This document shows positions 1 through 7,837 of a stretch of 43,710 nucleotides of DNA, piece by piece. Within the stretch, counting starts at the first letter, position 1; each line of letters begins with the position of its first letter. The notes below the pieces were generated by a model that saw only the letters and a list, made by a program, of their open reading frames with translations, did no database searches and had not been told where the DNA came from. The DNA is taken from positions 1 to 43,710 of the forward strand of contig CALXMX010000173.1 of the NCBI GenBank assembly GCA_944389575.1. The letters run 5' to 3'. A program made the translations under genes and the position numbers. Source of the DNA: an uncultured Opitutales bacterium. GTDB taxonomy: Bacteria; Verrucomicrobiota; Verrucomicrobiia; Opitutales; Intestinicryptomonadaceae.

Positions 1-98
1 AGCTTGCCCTTCGGCCCCTCGACATTTACCGTGTTGTTTTCGACCGACACCTTAACTCCGGCCGGAATTGGAACGGGAAGTTTGCCTATTCTACTCAT
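1..98 (-). CDS. rplF: 50S ribosomal protein L6, N-terminal part (cut by window edge)
   Basis: Only the first 32 codons are present; the gene continues below position 1. The translation begins [15 protein letters not shown] and continues with [13 protein letters not shown], the L6 N-terminal domain. L6 binds 23S rRNA near the sarcin-ricin loop. The start ATG at 98 is preceded by a strong TAAGGAGG Shine-Dalgarno sequence whose TAA is the rpsH stop codon, so the two genes are 9 nt apart and probably translationally coupled. Position after rpsH is canonical for the spc operon. Confidence 0.95.
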   Translation of the reverse strand, partial: MSRIGKLPVPIPAGVKVSVENNTVNVEGPKGK

Positions 99-107
99 GA
101 GTCCTCC

Positions 108-503
108 TTACCAGACCTTGCATATTATTTCCCCGCCGACCTTCTTGGCGCGGCAGTCGGAATCCTTCAGCACGCCCTTCGACGTGGTGAGAATCGCTAT
201 GCCAAGACCGTTGAGAACGCGCGGAATATCGCGGTATTCGTGGTACATTCTGCAACCCGGCTTGCTTATTCTGGAAATGCCGGTCAGAGCGGGCACCCCG
301 TTGACCGACTTCATCGTCAACGTAATGACCCTCTTCTTCGGATCGCCGGATACCTCGTACGCGGAAATGTAGCCCTCGCTCTTGAGTATCGACGCTATGC
401 CCTCGCGCATCTTCGACCACTGAGCCGTGCAGCTCTCCTTGCCGGCCGCGCTGGCGTTGCGAATGATTGTGAGAAAGTCGCCTATGCTGTCGTGTGTAGC
501 CAT
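108..503 (-). CDS. rpsH: 30S ribosomal protein S8
   Basis: A 131-residue S8 of normal length, starting MATHDSIGDFLTIIRNA. S8 binds helix 21 of 16S rRNA and organises the platform of the small subunit. In enterobacteria it is the translational repressor of the spc operon; whether that holds here cannot be seen. It follows rpsN after 19 nt and its stop codon lies inside the rplF ribosome-binding site. Confidence 0.97.
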   Translation of the reverse strand: MATHDSIGDFLTIIRNASAAGKESCTAQWSKMREGIASILKSEGYISAYEVSGDPKKRVITLTMKSVNGVPALTGISRISKPGCRMYHEYRDIPRVLNGLGIAILTTSKGVLKDSDCRAKKVGGEIICKVW

Positions 504-522
504 CTTGTGAATTCCTTTCGCC

Positions 523-828
523 TTACCACGATGATTTCGTCACGCCCGGCAGCTTGCCGTCGAGAGCAAGCTCCCGAAACGTTATGCGCGACACCCCGAA
601 CTTCCCGACGTACCCGCGGCTCCTGCCCGTGATGGAACAGCGGTTGCGTATGCGGATCTTGGACGCGTTGCGCGGCAGTTTGCACAGCTTGCGCTGGGCC
701 GCAAAAAAGTCCTCGTCGCTCGTCGCCGGATCCTTCAAAATCTTCTTGAGCTGCTCCTTCTTGGCCGCAAACTTCGCAACCAATTTCTGACGCTTCAAAT
801 TACGCTGTATCGATGATTTCTTAGCCAT
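523..828 (-). CDS. rpsN: 30S ribosomal protein S14, long zinc-free type
   Basis: A 101-residue S14 with the C-terminal signature [18 protein letters not shown] and the ending PGVTKSSW. The length and absence of the paired CxxC motifs place it in the long, C-minus class that does not bind zinc. S14 sits in the head of the 30S subunit next to S3 and S10. It lies 12 nt after rplE. No sign of a second, zinc-binding paralogue is present in this window. Confidence 0.97.
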   Translation of the reverse strand: MAKKSSIQRNLKRQKLVAKFAAKKEQLKKILKDPATSDEDFFAAQRKLCKLPRNASKIRIRNRCSITGRSRGYVGKFGVSRITFRELALDGKLPGVTKSSW

Positions 829-840
829 GATATTCTTCCA

Positions 841-1407
841 TTATTTTTGGGCGACCACTGGCGCCGACGGTTTGCGGAAAGGAACCCCTAAAAGCTTCAA
901 AAGCTCGCGACCGGCATTGTCGTTGTCGGCGGTCGTCACTATAGTGATGTCCATGCCTATGCTCTTGCGGCCCGGATCGACCGTCACTTCGGGAAAAATG
1001 GTGTGGTCGGCAATGCCGTAGTTGTAGTTGCCCGCCCCGTCAAACTTGGAGGGCACGCCGCGAAAGTCGCGTATCGAGGGAAGAACCACGCCGATAAACT
1101 TGTAGAGAAAATCCCACATGCGCGCGCCGCGAAGCGTCACCTTCACGCCGTTGGGCTGCCCCGCCCTGAGCTTGAAGTTGGCTATGCTCTTCTTGGCCTT
1201 CGTCACAACCGGGCGCTGGCCGCTGATCTTGGCTATCTCCTTCGAGACCTCCTGAACCCAATTCTTGTCGCTCTCGCTGCGAAGGCCTGAACTTATCACA
1301 ATCTTCTCCAGATTGGGTATTTGGTGCGGATTCTCAACGCCCAAAGTCTTCTTCAGCTCCGGAACAACCTTCTCCGCATAGATTTTTTTGAGTACGGGTG
1401 TTTTCAT
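841..1407 (-). CDS. rplE: 50S ribosomal protein L5
   Basis: A 188-residue L5, in the family's usual 180-190 range, with the conserved stretch KAKKSIANFKLRAGQPNG and the C-terminal FPEVTVDP..KSIGMDITIVTTA. L5 binds 5S rRNA and contacts the P-site tRNA in the central protuberance. The ATG start at 1407 gives MKTPVLKKIYAEKVVPELKK. It follows rplX after 24 nt. Confidence 0.97.
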   Translation of the reverse strand: MKTPVLKKIYAEKVVPELKKTLGVENPHQIPNLEKIVISSGLRSESDKNWVQEVSKEIAKISGQRPVVTKAKKSIANFKLRAGQPNGVKVTLRGARMWDFLYKFIGVVLPSIRDFRGVPSKFDGAGNYNYGIADHTIFPEVTVDPGRKSIGMDITIVTTADNDNAGRELLKLLGVPFRKPSAPVVAQK

Positions 1408-1431
1408 TTTCTTAGTTTTTCTAACCTCCGC

Positions 1432-1686
1432 TTACGCCTTCTTCCTCTTGGAATCAAAACGCCCGGCAGGCATTACGTTGGAAATGTGTATGGAAACTTC
1501 GCGCTCTACCGCGGCCCCCTCGGGATTCTTTTCGCTCTTGCGCTCGTAAAATTTGCGCACGTTCACGCCCTCGACCAAAACGCGCTCCTTCTTAGGAAAT
1601 ACGGCAAGTATCTTGCCGCGCGAACCCTTCGACGAACCGGCGATTACGACAACCTCGTCGCCCTTCTTTACAAAACTCTTAGCCAT
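1432..1686 (-). CDS. rplX: 50S ribosomal protein L24
   Basis: An 84-residue protein starting MAKSFVKKGDEVVVIAGSSKG; the KOW motif GDEVVVIAGSSKGSRGKI is evident. L24 is an early assembly protein that binds the 5' end of 23S rRNA near the exit tunnel. The ATG at 1686 is preferred over an in-frame upstream extension because it gives the family N-terminus and lies one base after the rplN stop codon. The protein is shorter than the roughly 104-residue E. coli form, within the range of compact L24s. Confidence 0.96.
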   Translation of the reverse strand: MAKSFVKKGDEVVVIAGSSKGSRGKILAVFPKKERVLVEGVNVRKFYERKSEKNPEGAAVEREVSIHISNVMPAGRFDSKRKKA

Positions 1687-1687
1687 C

Positions 1688-2053
1688 TTAGAGAACCTCC
1701 GGTGCAAGGGATATTATCTTCATGAAATTCTTGCCGCGCAACTCGCGCGCAACAGGCCCGAATATGCGCGTGCCCTTCGGGTTTCCGTTGCCGTCGAGTA
1801 TGACGACCGCATTGGTGTCAAAGCGCAAATACGAACCGTCCGGACGGCGTATCGGCGCCTTTGTCCTGACTATCACAGCCTTGGCCACCGTGCCCTTCTT
1901 TACGGCGGCGTCCGGCGAGGAGGACTTTATCGCCACGACAATTATATCGCCGACGGAAGCCGTCCTGCTGAGCTGCCCGAGGCGGCGAATCATCATCGCC
2001 TCCTTCGCTCCGGTGTTGTCGGCAACAACCAGTCTGGTCTGCATCTGTATCAT
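1688..2053 (-). CDS. rplN: 50S ribosomal protein L14
   Basis: A 121-residue L14 of standard length, starting [20 protein letters not shown] with the ending [13 protein letters not shown]14 sits at the subunit interface and forms an intersubunit bridge. A strong Shine-Dalgarno sequence, AGGAGGCACGAGTC before the ATG, fixes the start. Its stop codon is separated from the rplX start by a single base, which suggests coupled translation. Confidence 0.98.
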   Translation of the reverse strand: MIQMQTRLVVADNTGAKEAMMIRRLGQLSRTASVGDIIVVAIKSSSPDAAVKKGTVAKAVIVRTKAPIRRPDGSYLRFDTNAVVILDGNGNPKGTRIFGPVARELRGKNFMKIISLAPEVL

Positions 2054-2065
2054 GACTCGTGCCTC

Positions 2066-2356
2066 CTATTCGACCGTGGAAAGCGTCTCCGGCGCCTTCT
2101 CGACTATGCGCACAACGCGGAACCTCTTGTTCTTGCTGATCGGGCGCGTCTCCATGACCTCGACCTTGTCGCCCAATCCGCACTCGTTCTTCTCGTCGTG
2201 AACGTGAATGACGGTCTTGCGGTTAATTTCCTTGTGGTAGGCCGGGTGCGGCACCTTGTACGAATATACGACCTTGACGCTCTTGTCTCCCGACCGCGAT
2301 GTCACAACACCGACGAGGGTTCTGCGCGCCTTTCTTGCTTGTGCTTGTTCGGACAT
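2066..2356 (-). CDS. rpsQ: 30S ribosomal protein S17
   Basis: A 96-residue S17 containing the OB-fold pattern RRTLVGVVTSRSGDKSVKV and the conserved VHDEKNECGLGDKVEVMETRP block. S17 is a primary 16S rRNA-binding protein of the small-subunit body. It lies between rpmC and rplN with 12-nt gaps on both sides, the canonical order. Confidence 0.97.
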   Translation of the reverse strand: MSEQAQARKARRTLVGVVTSRSGDKSVKVVYSYKVPHPAYHKEINRKTVIHVHDEKNECGLGDKVEVMETRPISKNKRFRVVRIVEKAPETLSTVE

Positions 2357-2368
2357 TTTTATCGCCTT

Positions 2369-2551
2369 CTATTTCTCTCTCTTGATTGTTTCGCAGCGAA
2401 CTATGTCGCGGCGCAGCTGCCGGATGCGCGCCGTGTTCTCGACGGCGCCCGTGCCCTTGCGGATATTCAGATTTAAAAGCTCCTCGCGCATGTCGCGCAG
2501 CCTCTTTTCAATCTCCTCAACGGAAAGTTCCCTAATTTCCTTGGCCTTCAT
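2369..2551 (-). CDS. rpmC: 50S ribosomal protein L29
   Basis: A 60-residue protein, MKAKEIRELSVEEIEKRLRD, with two helices and the family motif ELLNLNIRKGTGAVENTARI. L29 lies beside L23 at the polypeptide exit and contributes to the docking site for SRP and trigger factor. Length and position between rplP and rpsQ are typical. Confidence 0.96.
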   Translation of the reverse strand: MKAKEIRELSVEEIEKRLRDMREELLNLNIRKGTGAVENTARIRQLRRDIVRCETIKREK

Positions 2552-2566
2552 GGTTAGTCGGTCTCC

Positions 2567-2995
<429 letters not shown>

Positions 2996-3016
2996 ATCGT
3001 GTGCTTTCCCCTAAAA

Positions 3017-3649
3017 TTAGATGTTGTCCTCCGACTTCAGGCAGAGCCAGCACTTGACGCCGATTTTGCCGTAAACGGTATTGGCCTCCGTAAAGCCGTA
3101 GTCGATGTTCTCGCGGAGAGTGTGCAGCGGTATGCGGCCCTTCCTCTGCCATTCGGTGCGCGCAATTTCCGCTCCGCCCAAGCGCCCCGAAACTTGAATC
3201 TTCACACCGTCGGCCCCCATGCTCATGCAGGTGGCTATGGCCTTCTTTATCGCGCGGCGGAAAGATATGCGGCGCTCCAGCTGAAGCGCGACGCTCTCGG
3301 CGACCAAAAACGCCACCAAATCCGGCTTCTTTATCTCCTGGATGTCAAGCAAGACGTCCTTGCCTATGAACTTGGACAGCTCCGCCTTCAAAGCCTCGAG
3401 AGCCGCGCCCTTCTGCCCTATTACCACGCCCGGACGCGCAGTGTAAATCTTGACGCGAATCCTCTGGCCGGCACGCTCTATAAATATGCGGGGAACCGCC
3501 GCGGCCTTCAGCTTCTCGCGGATAAATTCGCGGATTCGATAGTCCTCATTTACGGATTTGGCATAGTCGCCCTTGTTCGCAAACCAGCGCGACTCCCAGT
3601 CTCGACGAACGGCGAGACGAAAACCTTTCGGATTTACTTTCTGACCCAT
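3017..3649 (-). CDS. rpsC: 30S ribosomal protein S3
   Basis: A 210-residue S3 starting MGQKVNPKGFRLAVRRDWES, with a KH domain containing the GVVIGQKGAALEALKAEL motif near residues 75-95 and the C-terminal domain GRLGGAEIARTEWQRKGRIP. S3 lines the mRNA entry tunnel and participates in unwinding of structured mRNA. Length is slightly below that of E. coli (233) because the acidic or basic C-terminal tail is absent. Confidence 0.98.
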   Translation of the reverse strand: MGQKVNPKGFRLAVRRDWESRWFANKGDYAKSVNEDYRIREFIREKLKAAAVPRIFIERAGQRIRVKIYTARPGVVIGQKGAALEALKAELSKFIGKDVLLDIQEIKKPDLVAFLVAESVALQLERRISFRRAIKKAIATCMSMGADGVKIQVSGRLGGAEIARTEWQRKGRIPLHTLRENIDYGFTEANTVYGKIGVKCWLCLKSEDNI

Positions 3650-3668
3650 TGTATCTACCTCTCAATTT

Positions 3669-4004
3669 CTATTTCTCGTCGCTGAGGACTATTGAAATGT
3701 GGCTGGTTCTCCTCCTTATAGGATGCGCGCTTCCGCGCGCCACGGGGCGGAAACGCCTAAACGCCACGCCCTGATTTACCACCGCGCTCTTGATCTTCAG
3801 ATTAGCCGCAGAAAGCCCGTTGTTGTTCTCGGCGTTCGCAATCGCGCTGGCGAGTGTCTTGGCTATCAGCGCAGCGCTCTTGCGGGGCACGAGCTTGAGA
3901 ATCTCAAGCGCCTCGGCCGCATTCAACCCGCGCAACTGGCGAGCCACATCGCGCACCTTCTTGTCCGACATGCGCGCAAACTTTGTTAAAGCCTTTACTT
4001 CCAT
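3669..4004 (-). CDS. rplV: 50S ribosomal protein L22
   Basis: A 111-residue L22, MEVKALTKFARMSDKKVRDV, with the conserved C-terminal hairpin region AFRRFRPVARGSAHPIRRRT that lines the exit tunnel. The ATG at 4004 is preceded by AAGGAAATACA, a fair ribosome-binding site; an in-frame upstream extension is only a shadow of the preceding gene. Unusually, its upstream neighbour is not rpsS but a small gene for an exported protein, 19 nt away. Confidence 0.97.
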   Translation of the reverse strand: MEVKALTKFARMSDKKVRDVARQLRGLNAAEALEILKLVPRKSAALIAKTLASAIANAENNNGLSAANLKIKSAVVNQGVAFRRFRPVARGSAHPIRRRTSHISIVLSDEK

Positions 4005-4023
4005 TGTATTTCCTTTTATAAAT

Positions 4024-4377
4024 TTATTTCGCCAACAATATGTCAACCTCGTCGCCGGGCTCCACATTTCCGCCCGACAGCACCAATACGACGGCCCTTC
4101 CGGCGTTCGCCTCGACAACCACCGCCCTCGCGCGCTCCAAATCGCCCTTGCGCACAAGGCACGGCGCCCCTATCTGAAGCCTCCTCTCGGAACCAGTGTT
4201 GATTGCCGCAATTTCGGCGGGACCGTCCCTATCGACGGCGACAACCCTAATCTGCTTTGAATACGAGGCATTCTTGGGAACATTCTTGAGCGGCCATATC
4301 GGCGCGCCCGCAAAGCAAGGCGCCAGCGGCGCATAGAGCGCGCAGCAAAGAGCCAAAACTTTGACGAGGCCTGACAT
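4024..4377 (-). CDS. small exported protein of unknown function inside the S10 operon
   Basis: Not a ribosomal protein and not recognised by name. It has 117 residues. The first 23 or so (MSGLVKVLALCCALYAPLA followed by PCFA) form a clear Sec signal peptide: a Lys, a hydrophobic core and an AxA-like cleavage site before GAP. The mature ~94 residues look all-beta: short V/I/A-rich strands separated by Gly turns, with AAINTGSERRLQIGAPCLV, RARAVVVEANAGRAVV and a closing EPGDEVDILLA. This strand pattern is reminiscent of small barrel domains common in Verrucomicrobiota hypothetical proteins and of FlgT-like C-termini, but that is inference. The gene starts 3 nt after the rpsS stop and ends 19 nt before the rplV start, so it must share the S10-operon transcript. 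No strong Shine-Dalgarno sequence precedes it, which suggests coupling to rpsS. Base use resembles the neighbours. Confidence 0.85.
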   Translation of the reverse strand: MSGLVKVLALCCALYAPLAPCFAGAPIWPLKNVPKNASYSKQIRVVAVDRDGPAEIAAINTGSERRLQIGAPCLVRKGDLERARAVVVEANAGRAVVLVLSGGNVEPGDEVDILLAK

Positions 4378-4380
4378 GGT

Positions 4381-4659
4381 TTACATCGTAGCCTTCTTGG
4401 TGTGCGGCTGGTGACCCTTGAAGAAGCGGGTCGCGGCAAATTCGCCAAGCTTGTGCCCGACCATGTTCTCGGTGACATAAACAGGCATAAACTTCTTGCC
4501 GTTGTGCACGTTGAAGTTCAAGCCGATGAAGTCCGGAGTGATGGTCGAACGGCGCGACCAAGTCTGAATGGGCTTGTGCGAATTCGTCTTTTGCGCTTCG
4601 TCAATCTTGTCCTGGAGACTCGGATCAACAAACGGACCTTTTTTAATTGAGCGTGACAT
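4381..4659 (-). CDS. rpsS: 30S ribosomal protein S19
   Basis: A 92-residue S19 starting [20 protein letters not shown], with the conserved [25 protein letters not shown] split across the middle and the basic tail [11 protein letters not shown]19 binds 16S rRNA in the head with S13. It follows rplB after 18 nt. The TAA stop lies 3 nt before the ATG of the inserted exported-protein gene. Confidence 0.97.
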   Translation of the reverse strand: MSRSIKKGPFVDPSLQDKIDEAQKTNSHKPIQTWSRRSTITPDFIGLNFNVHNGKKFMPVYVTENMVGHKLGEFAATRFFKGHQPHTKKATM

Positions 4660-4677
4660 TTATGAATCTCCTATGGT

Positions 4678-5523
4678 TTATTTCTTCAACTTCTTGCCGT
4701 TGCGGCGCGTAATTATCATCGAGTTCGAAGGCTTGCTCTTCGTGCGGGTCGGATAGCTCTTGGCCAGCTGCCCCCACGGGGAGACCGGCTGCCCGCCGCC
4801 GCTCGTCTTGCCTTCGCCGCCGCCCATCGGGTGGTCGACAGGATTCATCGCTACGCCGCGCACGCGCGGGCGCCTGCCCAGCCAGCGGGAACGCCCCGCC
4901 TTGCCGAGGCTCTGGTTGCGGTGCTCGGAATTTCCAACAACCCCGATTACCGCCCTGCAAGCCGCATTGAACATGCGCAACTCTCCGCTGGGCATCTTGA
5001 CCGTGGCAACCTTGCCCTCTACGCCGACCAGCTGCGCCCCGACACCCGCTCCACGGGCGACCTTGGCGCCCTTGCCGGGCTGCATTTCTATGGAGTGAAT
5101 CTTCATCGCCGGAGGAATCAGCTCCAGCGGTATGCACAAACCCACGGGAAATTCGCTCTGCTTCTGGTTTGTGGAAAGAATCTTGTCCCCCTTCTTGAGG
5201 CCGTCGGGCGCTATGATGTAGCGCTTTTGGCCGCTCTCATATTCGACCAAAGCCAAATATGCCGTGCGATAGGGATCGTACTCTATGGCGACAACTGTCG
5301 CGGGAACGTCGATAATGTCGCGCTTGAAATCAACCACGCGATAGAGCTTCTTGTGCCCGCCGCCGCGGCGGCGCGAGGTAATGCGCCCGTAGCAGTTGCG
5401 GCCGCGCGCCCTGTGCTTGCTCTGCGTAAGGGAGCGCTCGGGACGCTTGTTGTCAACTTCGTGGCGGGCGAGCTCGAGAAATCTCTGCGCCGGAGTCAAA
5501 GGTCTTCTTTTAATAATAGCCAT
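4678..5523 (-). CDS. rplB: 50S ribosomal protein L2
   Basis: A 281-residue L2, close to the usual 273-280. Conserved features include RGGGHKKLYRVVDFKRD, GTVARSAG-like segment KVARGAGVGAQLVG, and the C-terminal MNPVDHPMGGGEGKTSGG that carries the conserved histidine near the peptidyl-transferase centre. L2 is essential for subunit association and peptide-bond formation. Spacing is 17 nt after rplW and 18 nt before rpsS. Confidence 0.98.
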   Translation of the reverse strand: MAIIKRRPLTPAQRFLELARHEVDNKRPERSLTQSKHRARGRNCYGRITSRRRGGGHKKLYRVVDFKRDIIDVPATVVAIEYDPYRTAYLALVEYESGQKRYIIAPDGLKKGDKILSTNQKQSEFPVGLCIPLELIPPAMKIHSIEMQPGKGAKVARGAGVGAQLVGVEGKVATVKMPSGELRMFNAACRAVIGVVGNSEHRNQSLGKAGRSRWLGRRPRVRGVAMNPVDHPMGGGEGKTSGGGQPVSPWGQLAKSYPTRTKSKPSNSMIITRRNGKKLKK

Positions 5524-5540
5524 CGTAATCGCCTCCTACA

Positions 5541-5828
5541 CTATGCCAACTGGATAGTGTCGCCCTTCTTGAGCGTCACTATCGCCTTCTTCATTCTGCC
5601 CTTGACGCCGGGATTAGCCTTGCGCATGCGGGAAACCTTCACCTTCCCCTTGGCGTTCATGATGTTCACCTTCTCAACGGTGACTTTGAACGCCCGCTCC
5701 ACCGCGCAGGCCACCGACACCGCATTGGCATCGTCCGAAACTTCAAACGTGTACTTGTTGGCGACCTGCAAATCGGTAGCCTTTTCGGTCACGCGAAACC
5801 CCTTTATAATTTTTTCCGCATTAATCAT
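5541..5828 (-). CDS. rplW: 50S ribosomal protein L23
   Basis: A 95-residue L23 with the family opening INAEKIIKGFRVTEKATDL and the segment FKVTVEKVNIMNAKGKVK. L23 sits at the tunnel exit and is the main docking site for trigger factor and SRP. The start lies 2 nt after the rplD stop codon. Length matches the bacterial norm. Confidence 0.97.
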   Translation of the reverse strand: MINAEKIIKGFRVTEKATDLQVANKYTFEVSDDANAVSVACAVERAFKVTVEKVNIMNAKGKVKVSRMRKANPGVKGRMKKAIVTLKKGDTIQLA

Positions 5829-5830
5829 GA

Positions 5831-6460
5831 TTAACCCCTGTTTGCGCGAACCAAAACCGTGTCAAAACCCTTGCGGCTGACGATTATCTTTTCAAAGCGA
5901 ACAAGCTCAAACGCGCTCAACATGGAAGTCTCGCAAAAGTTGACGCGGTTTATATTGCGGCTGGCCCTGATGAAGTTGTCGTCGAAAGTGTCGTCTATCA
6001 GGAGAACTTTGCCTTCGGGAACTATCTTCTTCAAAACGGCGTCAACTGCCTTGGTCTTGAGCTCCGGAGCCTCGAACTGCTCGATGATGCAGATGCCGTC
6101 ATCGGAACACCTGTCAAAGAGAGCCCTGTTGAACGCCAGCGACTTCACTTTGCGGTTTATCTTCTTCGACCAGTCGCGCGGCTTGGGGCCGAACACCACC
6201 GCCCCTCCGCGGTGAATGGGGCTCTTCATCGTCCCGTGGCGCGAGCGACCGCCGCCCTTCTGCTTGAAAGGCTTGCGGGACGTGCCGCCGACTTCGCCGT
6301 AATCGAGCGTGGAGGCGTTGCCCTGGCGGGCGTTGGCCTGGTACGCGACCAAAGTTTCCTTGAGCGCGAACACGCCCTTGTCGCCTTCAAACTGGGGAAT
6401 GGCGTCAAAATCCTGCTCGACAAACTCCGAACCGTCTTTCTTATAAACTTTAAGTTTCAT
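5831..6460 (-). CDS. rplD: 50S ribosomal protein L4
   Basis: A 209-residue L4 with the internal loop TSRKPFKQKGGGRSRHGTMK followed by SPIHRGGAVVFGPKPRDWSKKINRK, the extended arm that lines the exit tunnel. In E. coli L4 also autoregulates the S10 operon through its leader; here the nearest leader is the one before rplC (7114-7320), so a similar role is possible but unproven. Eleven nt separate it from rplC. Confidence 0.97.
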   Translation of the reverse strand: MKLKVYKKDGSEFVEQDFDAIPQFEGDKGVFALKETLVAYQANARQGNASTLDYGEVGGTSRKPFKQKGGGRSRHGTMKSPIHRGGAVVFGPKPRDWSKKINRKVKSLAFNRALFDRCSDDGICIIEQFEAPELKTKAVDAVLKKIVPEGKVLLIDDTFDDNFIRASRNINRVNFCETSMLSAFELVRFEKIIVSRKGFDTVLVRANRG

Positions 6461-6471
6461 TGTGCGGCTCC

Positions 6472-7113
6472 CTATTTAGACTGCTTGACCTTCTTTGCGG
6501 GGCGAACGACGACAAAATCGCCCTTCGCGCCGGGAAGACTGCCCTTTATAAGGAGAATATTTTTGTCTTCCAAAATTTTCACTATCGGGTGGTTCTGCGT
6601 AGTGCGGCGCACCTGCCCCATGTGGCCGGGCATCTTGCGCCCCTTGTAAATGTGGCCAGGAGTCTGGCGGCAGCCCACGGAACCGGGACGGCGGTGCATC
6701 ATGTGGCCGTGAGTTTCGGGCTGGCCGGCAAAGTTGTAGCGCTTCATCACGCCCTGGAAGCCGCGACCCTTTGTGGTGCCTATGATGTCGACAATCTGAC
6801 CCTCCTGGAAGGCCGAAACCGTCAAAACGTCGCCGGGCTTGTACTCCGAGGCGTTTTCGACGCGAAATTCCATCAATTTGCGCACGGGCGCAACGCCGGC
6901 TTTCTTCAGATGCCCGAGCGAAGGCTTGCTGACGCGCTGTTCCTTCTGCGCGCCGAAACCGATTTGCACGGCTTCGTATCCGTCGCTCTGAGCGGTTTTT
7001 ACTTGGGTGACGGGGCACGGACCGGCCTCGACGACCGTCACGGCAACCATGTTGTTGCCCTCGTCAAAAATCTGGGTCATGCCCAGCTTTTTACCTATCA
7101 GTATTTTGCTCAT
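6472..7113 (-). CDS. rplC: 50S ribosomal protein L3
   Basis: A 213-residue L3 starting MSKILIGKKLGMTQIFDEGN, with the long loop GRGFQGVMKRYNFAG and PGHIYKGRKMPGHMGQVRRT that reaches the peptidyl-transferase centre. The ATG at 7113 is chosen over an in-frame upstream codon at 7143 because it gives the family N-terminus. It is the first gene of its transcription unit: a terminator lies after rpsJ and a promoter candidate about 210 nt upstream. Confidence 0.97.
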   Translation of the reverse strand: MSKILIGKKLGMTQIFDEGNNMVAVTVVEAGPCPVTQVKTAQSDGYEAVQIGFGAQKEQRVSKPSLGHLKKAGVAPVRKLMEFRVENASEYKPGDVLTVSAFQEGQIVDIIGTTKGRGFQGVMKRYNFAGQPETHGHMMHRRPGSVGCRQTPGHIYKGRKMPGHMGQVRRTTQNHPIVKILEDKNILLIKGSLPGAKGDFVVVRPAKKVKQSK

Positions 7114-7319
7114 GTCTAAGCGGCAGGCGGAACGGCCTTGCAATCTTGCGGGGAAATTTCTTCCCGAATGCCGACCCCGCAGACCCGTCCCCGCGTTTTA
7201 CAGCGGGTAAAGCTCTCAGGCCGGCGCAGCCTCCCGGCCGCGCGTCGATCGCAAATCAGTCCCTTTTCAGACCTGCTTTAGCGTTATTGTTGTCGTTTAA
7301 AAAATCTGTAAAGAAGGGC

Positions 7320-7348
7320 AATAGTGGATACCTCTATGCCGCTGTCAA
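7320..7348 (-). promoter_or_regulatory. candidate sigma-70 promoter for the rplC ribosomal operon
   Basis: On the minus strand a perfect TTGACA (7343-7348) is followed after 17 nt by ACTATT (7320-7325), a weak -10 with three of six consensus bases. It lies in an A+T-rich patch downstream of the rpsJ terminator and about 210 nt before the rplC start, where a promoter is needed. Confidence 0.5.
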
Positions 7349-7466
7349 TATATTTTTTCCCGCAGAATAATTTTTTTAACAAAATTCGCGCAGATTTTTC
7401 GGTTCTCGGCAAATCTTATGCCGGCACTTCAAAAAATCCGCGCTGAATCCAGCAGAAAAAACCTGT

Positions 7467-7499
7467 AAAAATGCGAATAACGGCCCGGCCGCTATCCGC
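7467..7499 (-). terminator. intrinsic terminator after rpsJ
   Basis: On the minus strand, 11 nt after the rpsJ stop, GCGGATAGCGGC pairs with GCCGTTATTCGC across a CGG loop, a 12-bp stem with two G-U pairs, then runs into ATTTTT. This is a convincing Rho-independent terminator, so S10 ends the str unit and is separated from the rest of the S10 operon. Confidence 0.8.
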
Positions 7500-7510
7500 A
7501 CGAAAAAAGC

Positions 7511-7819
7511 CTAAACGTTGATTGTGATGTCAACGCCGGAGGGAAGATTGAGCTTCTTGAGCTCGTCAACCGTATTGACCGTGGGGTCGATTATGTCGAT
7601 AAGGCGCTTGTGCGTGCGCAGCTCAAACTGCTCCATGCTCTTTTTGTTGACGTGGACGGAACGGTTGACCGAATACTTCTCAATCTTGGTCGGCAACGGC
7701 ACCGGACCGGATACCCTTGCGCCCGTGCGCTTCGCCGTTTCAACGATGTCGCTCGCGCTCTGGTCTATCGTGCGAAAGTCGTAGCCCTTGAGTTTGATTC
7801 TTATTCTCTGAGTAGCCAT
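7511..7819 (-). CDS. rpsJ: 30S ribosomal protein S10 (NusE)
   Basis: A 102-residue S10, [20 protein letters not shown], with the conserved [19 protein letters not shown] and [20 protein letters not shown]10 is a head protein of the 30S subunit and, as NusE, links NusG-bound RNA polymerase to the ribosome and to antitermination. It is cotranscribed with fusA (18-nt gap) and followed by a terminator, so it belongs to the str unit although it heads the S10 operon in E. coli. Confidence 0.98.
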   Translation of the reverse strand: MATQRIRIKLKGYDFRTIDQSASDIVETAKRTGARVSGPVPLPTKIEKYSVNRSVHVNKKSMEQFELRTHKRLIDIIDPTVNTVDELKKLNLPSGVDITINV

Positions 7820-7837
7820 ATGTTTTTCCAGTTAAAA

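Larger units (their letters stand above)
7114..7510 (-). promoter_or_regulatory. 397-nt rpsJ-rplC intergenic region: terminator, promoter and long leader
   Basis: No gene is seen in this stretch. From the rpsJ side it holds an intrinsic terminator (7467-7499), an A+T-rich segment with a promoter candidate (7320-7348), then a G+C-rich leader of about 200 nt up to the rplC ATG. The leader contains several self-complementary G+C blocks, for example around 7140-7165 and 7195-7245, so a structured, possibly autoregulatory 5' UTR is likely. No folding was run. Confidence 0.6.
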
